Below are positions 57,310 through 64,000 of a stretch of DNA of 64,000 nt, one piece after another. The first letter of the stretch is position 1; the number at the start of each line of letters is the position of its first letter. A program made the translations under genes and the position numbers. The stretch comes from Cryptomeria japonica (Eukaryota; Streptophyta; Pinopsida; Cupressales; Cupressaceae). The notes beneath the pieces are model-generated. The model saw nothing but the letters and a program-made list of their open reading frames with translations. It did not search any database and was not told where the DNA came from. The stretch spans positions 310,001-374,000 of the forward strand of contig NW_026728916.1 in the NCBI RefSeq assembly GCF_030272615.1, given 5' to 3'.

Positions 57310-57314
57310 ACTCC

Positions 57315-57853
57315 TAATGTAGCCAGTTAAAACATAATCAATACAATAAATGAAATTATAAAAAAATTGACACAAGTATAGATCAAATTCTCTTAATTAT
57401 TCTTCCTCTACAAAATGCAACCATTCTGTGATTACAATGAAAGGGCCTATTTAAAAACAAACTAAAAATTTCCTTTTTTGGTAGATTTTAACAAAATCTG
57501 AAATTTGTCTTTTATGGGAATTTTCAAATCTATCCCAAAAATCATGAAATATTCCATAATTATTAAAAAAATTCCTACAACACAAATTACCAACTTTCTA
57601 ACTCTATAAATGTTATGAGTTCAAAATTAACTAAAACGCCAACTTTCTAAAAACCTGAAAAAAAATAGTAAAAGCCAATTTTGAGGCCTTAGATGAAGGA
57701 ATCAATTCCCCAAAATTTGATTTTTTTGAGGCCCTACAAAGATAAGTTTTTGTCATAAATCCAAATAAATCCTATTGATACACTTCCACGTTAAAATTCA
57801 GCCCAATCTGACAACCGAGTCAAAAGTTATGATCCCACGAAGTCCCTGCATCA
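57315..57853 (-). repeat. Element G 3' LTR (left copy)
   Basis: Homologous to 62063-62600; the terminal TG reads TA here. Inner end CTGCATCA. Confidence 0.9.
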
Positions 57854-58029
57854 TTCTCCTCTGGTTGAAAAGAACACAACTCCCGCAAGTAGTTGTCCTC
57901 AAATTTGTACCACTGAGATCAATCCAAATTATTTAATTCCCACTCTATAATCCATGTTCTCCCTATTGGTTGTAATCCTTCCCACTGTACCAAGTATTTA
58001 TTATATTCTCCTTGTCGAGTGCAAGCAGT

Positions 58030-58800
58030 CTACTTATCTAAAACCTGTGCAATCTTCCCCCTTTTCTTACTAGGAATTGTACACTTCCAATCTACTCCCT
58101 CCTCACCATCATCATCATGAATGTCACCATGTAAGGTGTATAAATCATATACATTAAATACAGGAGAGATATCAAGATCAACTGGTAAAATGACCTCATA
58201 ATCATTGTCATTGATCTTCTTGTAAACCCTACAAGGAACAACTTTCTTATACTTTAACTTATGGTATGTGCCTATAGGAAACCTCTCTTTCCATAGATAA
58301 ACCATTAGTAAGCACCTTCCTTAAACACTTGATGTCGCCAACCAACATCTATTATAGATTTGTACTTCTCATTACTTTCCTGCAACTTTTGTCTCATCTC
58401 TTCCTGCAACTATTGAAGGTGCTCTACAAATGCTTTTGCATCATCACTGATTCTTCCTCCAAGGGAAAAATGCACCAAATCTAAAACACCGTTAGGATTC
58501 CTACCATGAAAAAATTTAAATGGTGATTTACCTTTAGATCTGTTCATTAAACTATTGTAAGAAAAATTTGCTTAGGGCAATTCCAAATCCCAACGTTTGG
58601 CCTTCTCTCCAGCAATGAACCTAAATAGGTTTCCCAAACTCTGGTGACTACCTTTATTTTCCCATTAGTTTGAGGGCTATAGGCACTACTAAAATATAAC
58701 TTAGTCCTCATATTCTTCCATAAAGTCCTCCAACAATGACTTGAGAACTTTGCATCTCTATTAGAGACAATGGTTTTTGACACCCCATACAATTAAAAAA
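58030..58800 (-). pseudogene. Element G integrase, core fragment and C-terminal domain
   Basis: 58792-58547 encodes the second half of the core: KTIVSNRDAKFSSHCW (usual form SDRDxxFxSxFW) and YSPQTNGKIKVV (usual HPQTDGQTEVVN). 58305-58030 encodes the C-terminal domain, LWKERFPIGTYHKLKYKKVV then VYKKINDNDYEVILP and SPVFNVYDLY. Between them the frame is broken and a Gln/Leu-rich stretch is traceable. The first catalytic Asp region lies upstream in shifted frames (about 59000-58800). Integrase would insert the cDNA; here it is inactive. Confidence 0.88.
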
Positions 58801-59241
58801 CTTGTGAAAAAAATAATTCTATCACCTATGTTGCATCACTAGTTTTCTTACAAGCAATGAATTGAGCTATTTTACTAAACCTATCAGCAACCATAAAAAA
58901 AGAATAATTACCTCGTCATGTGTTTGGAAATCCAAAAAAAATGTTGATGATCAAATCTATCCATGGTTCTAGAGGTACGGGCACTATCATGTATGACCCT
59001 GTATTCTAAGTGTCCTTTACCAACTTGATAGATCCTACACCTTTCCACATATTTTATTATATCTCTTTCATCTTTGTCTAGTAGTATTTATCTTTATTAA
59101 GGCTACCACTATAAAATTCCTTGATGATATTCTCCCTCATGGAACCAAATGGAATGGAGAACTATTTCCCTCTGAATAGATAGTCATCTTGCATAAAGTA
59201 TTCAACTTGAATATGAGACATATTTTAAGGTATTCGATTCT

Positions 59242-60860
59242 TCAAATATTTTGTAATTTGTAGAAGTCATTGTGAGACTCGTATAAATCTTTGATTGCAT
59301 CAAAACCAACTACCTCATTCTCCATTATTTCCAAAAGTACAATGCATCTACTCAATGCATCTTTGATTGCTAATATGAGAGCTTTAGTTACCTTCTTCTT
59401 TAGAAAATTGAAACTTTCTTCATCCTCATCGATCCACATGAATTCCTTTCCTTTGGTACAATCTATTATGGGTGCAATAATAGTAATAAAATTTGGAATG
59501 AACTTTTTATAAAATGTGCGAAGACCATGAAAACTTCTTACCTCTATTATGCTCTTAGAACTAGACCATTCTAGAATTACTCTAACCTTCTCTAAATCCA
59601 TCTTCATACCTTCTGTAGAAACAACAAATCCCATAAATACCAAACTCTCTTGCATAAAACTACACTTCTTCGGTTTTGCATAAAGTTTCTCTTTCCTCAA
59701 CACATCCAATATGATCCACAAATGCTATAAGTGCTCCATTTTTCTCTTACTGAAAATTGAAAGGTTATCAAAATAAACTACAACCAAATTACCAATGTAA
59801 GGTTGAAGCATTGTATTCATCAGTCTCATTAAAGTACTCGGTGCATTTGTCAACCCGAATGACATCACCATCTACTCATATAATCTATCTCTAGTCTTGA
59901 AAGCAATCTTCTATTCATCCCCATCTCAAATCCAAATTTGGTGATACTTGCTTCTCAAATCAATTTTAATGAAATATGTTGCCCCTGGAAGAACATCCAT
60001 TATGTCATCCAAGGAAGGTATAGGGAACCAATATTGGATGTTAATTCAATTGATTTCTCTACTAACGGTGCACATCCTCCATGTACCATCTTTATTTGGT
60101 GTTAATAATGTTGGTACAACACATGGACTCATACTTTTTTGCACCACACCTTTCTTTATAAGCTCCATAACCTATTTGTTGAGTTTTGCATGTTGTGTAG
60201 GACTCATCCTATATGTTTCCTAATTAGGGAAATATTCTCCCAGAATTAAATAAATATGATGTTGAATATCCTACTTCGAGGGAAAACCATCATGTAACTC
60301 ATCTAGTATAACATCACTATACTCCACTAGCACCTTTTATACTTAAGAAGGTATTGGTATGCCTTCTCCTTCCTCCTTTTGTACCATTAATGCATAACAA
60401 AATCTTGCCACCTTCATCTCTTTAACAAGCTCTCTTTCAAACAACACATTCTTATCTTCCCCTTCATCCTTAAGGGGTAATAAGATGACTTTTGATCGAT
60501 CCTTCCAAAATATATATGTATTCCTTTCCCCATCATGTATGACTTTTTTGTCATATTGCTAAGACCTCCCCAACAATAGATGACATGAATCCATTGGGAT
60601 GACATCGCACAAGACCTCGTCTTTATAATTCTTGCTCATAAAAAAATTGATCAGACACCTCTTGTCAATAGTAACTTCATTCCCCTTCTTAAACCATGCA
60701 ATATGGTAAGGATGAGGATGTTTCTCACATTGTAAATCCAATTTATCTACCATCTTACTGGAAACTATATTCTCAAAACTACCATTGTTAATAATAACTT
60801 GACATCACTTTCCCCTGAGGTGCATCTAGTTCAAAAAATATTGGTTCAAAGCCATGAGTC
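59242..60860 (-). pseudogene. Element G protease remnant and reverse transcriptase, RNase H deleted in frame
   Basis: Protease debris (ENIVSSKMVDKLDLQ) is around 60780-60730, with the Asp of the DSGSS site lost. RT follows: [17 protein letters not shown] (about 60130-60085), [13 protein letters not shown] (about 59970-59930), FGLTNAPSTLMRLMN (about 59850) and the catalytic loop YFDN at 59764-59775, where YFDD is needed. 59721-59242 is open for 159 codons: KLYAKPKKCSFMQ, GFVVSTEGMKMD, then VTKALILA passes straight into DALSRCIVLLEIM and GFDAIKDLYE. These last motifs normally lie after RNase H, so the RNase H domain is missing without a frameshift. The enzyme cannot be active. Confidence 0.88.
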
Positions 60861-61211
60861 ATTAGAGCTTTGAATTTGTGTTTTCTCCTTTTCCGGGATT
60901 ACCATGGTTTTCCTCATCATGAGGCTTTCCCCTACATCTAGGGAAACTTCTAGTTCTGCTCCTTCATTTTCAGCTTTAGCTAAAATCACCTTGAGTGGTC
61001 CTCCTTGATTTCTATCTTGCATGTTAAAATTGTAGCACTCAAATTCTCTATGGACTTCTTCCCCACACCTAAAATAAGTGAAAGGTATTCTTTTACTTTC
61101 CCATCCTCTACCACCACCATAACCTCTTCCTCTTTGAAATAATTATCCTCATTGTAGACTAGAGGGCTCTGGATGGGTGTAATCTTGTTTCTCTACTCCT
61201 TGGGATGAATC

Positions 61212-62042
61212 TCACCTACAATAATTTGAACCACCACATGAAATAGATGATGTAACCCTTTTGAGTCGTCTAATCCTCTTAAAATGTTGTCTGTTGTGAT
61301 TTTCTTCTACTTTTAGAGCCAACAAGTAGGCTTCTTCCATACTATTAATCTGATGCATGCTTGATTCATCTTGGATTGAAAACTTCAAACTATTTACATA
61401 CCTAGCAGTCATTTTTTCATTAGATTCTTGATGCTCAACCTAAATAGACAACTAGTAAAATTCATCTATATAATCTTATACAATAGATAAATTTTGCTTC
61501 AAATTTTGAAATCTGTGAAAAAGAGTTTGAGCATAGTCTGTGGGCAAAAAATATTCTCTCAATTTCTTCTCTATTTTTCTCCAGGTTTTGATATTTTCTT
61601 TTCTTTTCCTCATTCTTTCATTTTGTAGATAATCCAAACAGATCATTCTATGACCCTTTAACTTGGTGCATGCAAATTTAACTTTTTTGTCCTCTATCAT
61701 AGACTTCCATTCAAAAAATTTCTACATCTCATTCATCCAGTTGATCAGCTCCTCTAGTTTAAGGCTGCATGCATATTCTAAAACTTCAACTTTAATTCCT
61801 TCATTCTTCCCTTCTAATTCCCTAATAGTCCTCTCTTCAAAATTTCCACAATTTACAGGCACTTCTTCAAGTTCTCTAGACCGATCTGTATCTCCTTGAT
61901 CTGAACCTTCATCAAAGTTATCTGCCCTTTGCCTTTGTCTCTGATTTTCCAACATATTCATGAGGTTTGAAACCTACCTTTGAAGGTTTTGCATGTATTT
62001 ATGCATTTGATAAATACCTCTCCCTCTTCCTCTCCCAACCAT
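61212..62042 (-). pseudogene. Element G Gag (Gypsy), decayed
   Basis: The likely start is the ATG at 62042 (MVGRGRGRGIYQMHKYMQ), 7 bases after the degenerate primer binding site. The frame continues to 61722 with one stop and is Gln/Arg- then Glu-rich (MLENQRQRQRADNF). After stops come the capsid part, LREYFLPTDYAQTLFHRFQN and LKQNLSIV (61700-61476), and the ARYVNSLKFSIQDE part (61412-61212). A knuckle remnant (FRCGEEVHREFEC) lies near 61075-61035. It lacks the first Cys of CCHC. This is standard plant Gypsy gag structure with about five breaks. Confidence 0.85.
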
Positions 62043-62048
62043 CTTCCT

Positions 62049-62060
62049 CCTCTGCTACTA
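62049..62060 (-). promoter_or_regulatory. Element G primer binding site, degenerate
   Basis: Minus strand TAGTAGCAGAGG, two bases from the 5' LTR; three differences from TGGTATCAGAGC. Confidence 0.55.
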
Positions 62061-62062
62061 GA

Positions 62063-62600
62063 TGATGAAATCAGTTAAAACATAATCAATAGAATAAATG
62101 AAATTTTTAAGAATTGACTCTATCCTAGATCAAATTCTCTTTATTATTCTTCATCTGTAAACTCCAACCATTCTAATAATACAACGAAACATGACCTATT
62201 TCAATAGGAAACTAAAAATGTCCATTTTAGACAGATTTTTGACAAAATCCAAAATTTGCCTTTTATGGAAATTTTCAAATCTATCCCAAAAAATCATGAA
62301 ATCTTCTAGAAATCTAAAAAACATTCCTACAACACAAATTTCTGAATTTATAACTCCATAAATAGTATGAGTTCAAAATTAACTAAAAGATCAACTTTCT
62401 AAAACCCGAAAAAATAGTAAAAGCCAATTTTGAGGCCTCAGATGAAGGAATCGGGCCTCGAAAATATAATTTTTTAAGGTCCTACTAAACTAGTTTGTGA
62501 TGGAAATTCAAACAACTTTTCATGATACACCTCCACATCAAATTCTAGCCCAATCAGACATCCGAGTCAACAGTTATGACCTTGCGAAGTCCTTGCATCA
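62063..62600 (-). repeat. Element G 5' LTR (right copy)
   Basis: Plus-strand ends TGATGAAATC and TTGCATCA, then ACTCC. Diverged from the left copy at many positions. Confidence 0.9.
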
Positions 62601-62605
62601 ACTCC

Positions 62606-63690
62606 TTTATCTCCTAGAGGAACTAAAATAATTAACGTTGAGAATGGAATTAAACAAAAAAAAAGACATTTTTCAATGCATTTGTTATCTAGGAAGAATA
62701 CTGTCCCAAACTAGATTGAGATTTGAATGTTATGAAGACACTAACAATAAGCTTCAATAGATTTTTGACTCTCCTCATATCCATGTACGAAGTTTGTGCT
62801 ATGTCATGTACAACACTAATAATTATGATGTATGTCCTATGGATAGGATGTTTCAGTTGTACACCCCTATATGTATGGGTATAGGTTGCTAGAGGTGTTA
62901 TACTACAAAAATATGACAAGTGTAATGTCCCAATTGCCAATGAAATCATCGGTTTTTTGATGGACACTAGTGCATCAAATACATGCCTACATGGTGTGCA
63001 TTCATGTGGATGAAAACTGGATATAAAAATTAAAAATATAGACACATTTTAAAATAAGGGAACTTGTTTCAGAATTTTATAAAGGATAGAGAGCATGATT
63101 GTCCTAATTGTAACTAAAATGAATATGTATGTGATGTGAAATTGAATAGAATGTAATTTATGATATTACACCCACAAAGTACTTGATATAATTTTATTTT
63201 CAATAAATAAACTCTTGGAAAGTTCAACTTCATAAGAAGAATAGAAAAAATAGGTGGAAATGAATAAGTTGAGTAATCTTGGAATTTACGAGCTAACGAA
63301 ACATCTTTTGTAATTCTATAGGTGATTTAATACTTCCAAAGATAAATCCAAGAAATGAAAGAGAATTCTATGAAAGTTAAATATCCCTCCATAGTGAATT
63401 ATAGTTTCCAATTAAATATATATAGCTAAGTAGACTTGACAAAAGATAATTACCTTTATCCTTTACTCTTTTTAATTGAATAGGAAAATTTAAGGTTGAC
63501 TCATAAATGTAAAAGCACCCCATAATATGGATCATAAATTATTTATCATCTATATGAGTGAGATACTGGTGATTAATAAAATAAATATTAGCAAATTATC
63601 TAGGAAGGAATCTAGTGCGATAAATAAATTTTACAAACCCTCTAAAGCCATAATTTGACAAAACATAGCTAATCCCTTAAAATAAAACAT
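62606..63690. other. Sequence without recognisable gene
   Basis: A 118-codon minus-strand ORF (63045-62689) exists but its composition is unremarkable and I find no motif in it. No LTR edge or repeat seen. Confidence 0.45.
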
Positions 63691-63696
63691 ACAACA

Positions 63697-64000
63697 AGGT
63701 CTAAAGGTATCCTAGGCCGGGTGAGTGGAGGTCGAATCATCAAATATCCAAAGGGTAGGTCATGGTGGCCTGTGGTAGATTTGGGCTCTCAAACATCCAA
63801 CATGGTGGAAGTAATGGAGGCCTTATTTGGGATCATCACTATGAAAGACAAAGGTTACAGATGAATAATTATTGAAGGTGATTAGAAAAATGTAATTATG
63901 ATGTTGCAAGGGAAAGTAAAGCTGAGATGGTGGGTAAAGGATATTATCACCAAGTGCCAAGACATGATTGCTATGTTTGTATATGCCAAATACCAACACA
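63697..64000 (+). pseudogene. LINE RNase H domain, cut by the window edge
   Basis: One frame from about 63697 reads SKGILGRVSGGRIIKYPKG, GSQTSNMVEVMEALFGIIT, two stops around IIIEGD, then KNVIMMLQGK and VKDIITKCQDMIAMFVYAKY. This is the plant LINE RNase H order: GNPGxxGxGGxI, TNNxAExxAxxxG, ixxEgDSxxvi, and the start of the Hx4RxxN strand. The first Glu (AE) reads VE and the ESDS Ser is lost to a TAG. The start of the domain and the LINE 3' end are not visible; it continues beyond 64000. It is a different sequence from the RNase H of fragment D and on the other strand. Confidence 0.8.

Larger units (their letters stand above)
57315..62600 (-). mobile_element. Element G: Ty3/Gypsy retrotransposon (minus strand), defective
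   Basis: LTRs of about 539 bp (57315-57853 and 62063-62600) are flanked by the target duplication ACTCC (57310-57314 and 62601-62605). The intact right LTR has plus-strand ends TGATG and CATCA. On the minus strand the order is gag, protease, RT, (RNase H deleted), integrase, as in Gypsy elements. The integrase C-terminus has the SPVFNVYDLY motif common in plant Gypsy elements. A purine run AGAGGAGAA abuts the 3' LTR. Many stops and frameshifts are present. Confidence 0.92.

Noticed and set aside
62689-63045. A 118-codon minus-strand ORF as a host gene
   Set aside because: No domain, no splice or promoter context, ordinary AT-rich composition; kept only as a note.

Overview
This is a window of plant nuclear DNA, most likely from a large, repeat-rich genome such as a conifer. 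It contains layered LTR retrotransposons (Ty1/Copia and Ty3/Gypsy), LINE fragments, a TRIM and solo LTRs, plus decayed pieces of plant host gene families (PPR, F-box, plant mobile domain). I found no bacterial, phage, CRISPR, rRNA or tRNA genes and no intact host gene. The conifer assignment is an inference from the many old nested LTR elements.

Layout. 1-6638: sparse DNA with a long foldback between direct repeats (1-893), a PPR pseudogene (1273-1720), an unrecognised decayed coding stretch on the minus strand (4030-4440) and an exon-like ORF (5881-6059). 6639-11876: Copia element A (plus), which carries gag and a degenerate protease but no integrase, RT or RNase H; a long acidic reading frame sits in their place. 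11877-28520: an old Copia element B (plus) broken up by later insertions: a LINE 3' end (13131-13882), the 10-kb Copia element C on the minus strand (15944-25952, TSD AATAA, with a solo LTR inside its own LTR), and LINE fragment D (26193-28442, 17-bp TSD). 28521-31942: remains of a Gypsy gag.

31948-37835: element E, the most interesting feature. A pair of 1.4-kb LTRs (TSD ATAAA) encloses no gag or pol. It encloses a plant mobile domain (PMD, MAIN/MAIL-like) gene with its own TATA box and a predicted 1-kb intron. The polypurine tract shows the retroelement runs on the minus strand, so the PMD gene is antisense to it, which would explain why the intron survived retrotransposition. 38208-38583: a 376-bp TRIM. 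38739-44751: Copia element F with equal-length 893-bp LTRs and one uninterrupted 1348-codon frame apart from eight stops. 45066-46457: a solo LTR related to the LTRs of E.

48235-51250: a 1.48-kb tandem duplication, followed by an F-box pseudogene (minus, from 51693). 54985-56209: an unrecognised two-exon coding remnant (minus). 57315-62600: Gypsy element G (minus) with an in-frame deletion across RNase H and a mutated RT catalytic motif. 63697-64000: a LINE RNase H domain running off the right edge.

A common pattern links the coding remnants. Their in-frame stops are nearly all TAG, TAA or TGA where CAG, CAA or CGA fits, often with no frameshift over more than 1 kb. This is what deamination of methylated cytosine in silenced elements would leave.
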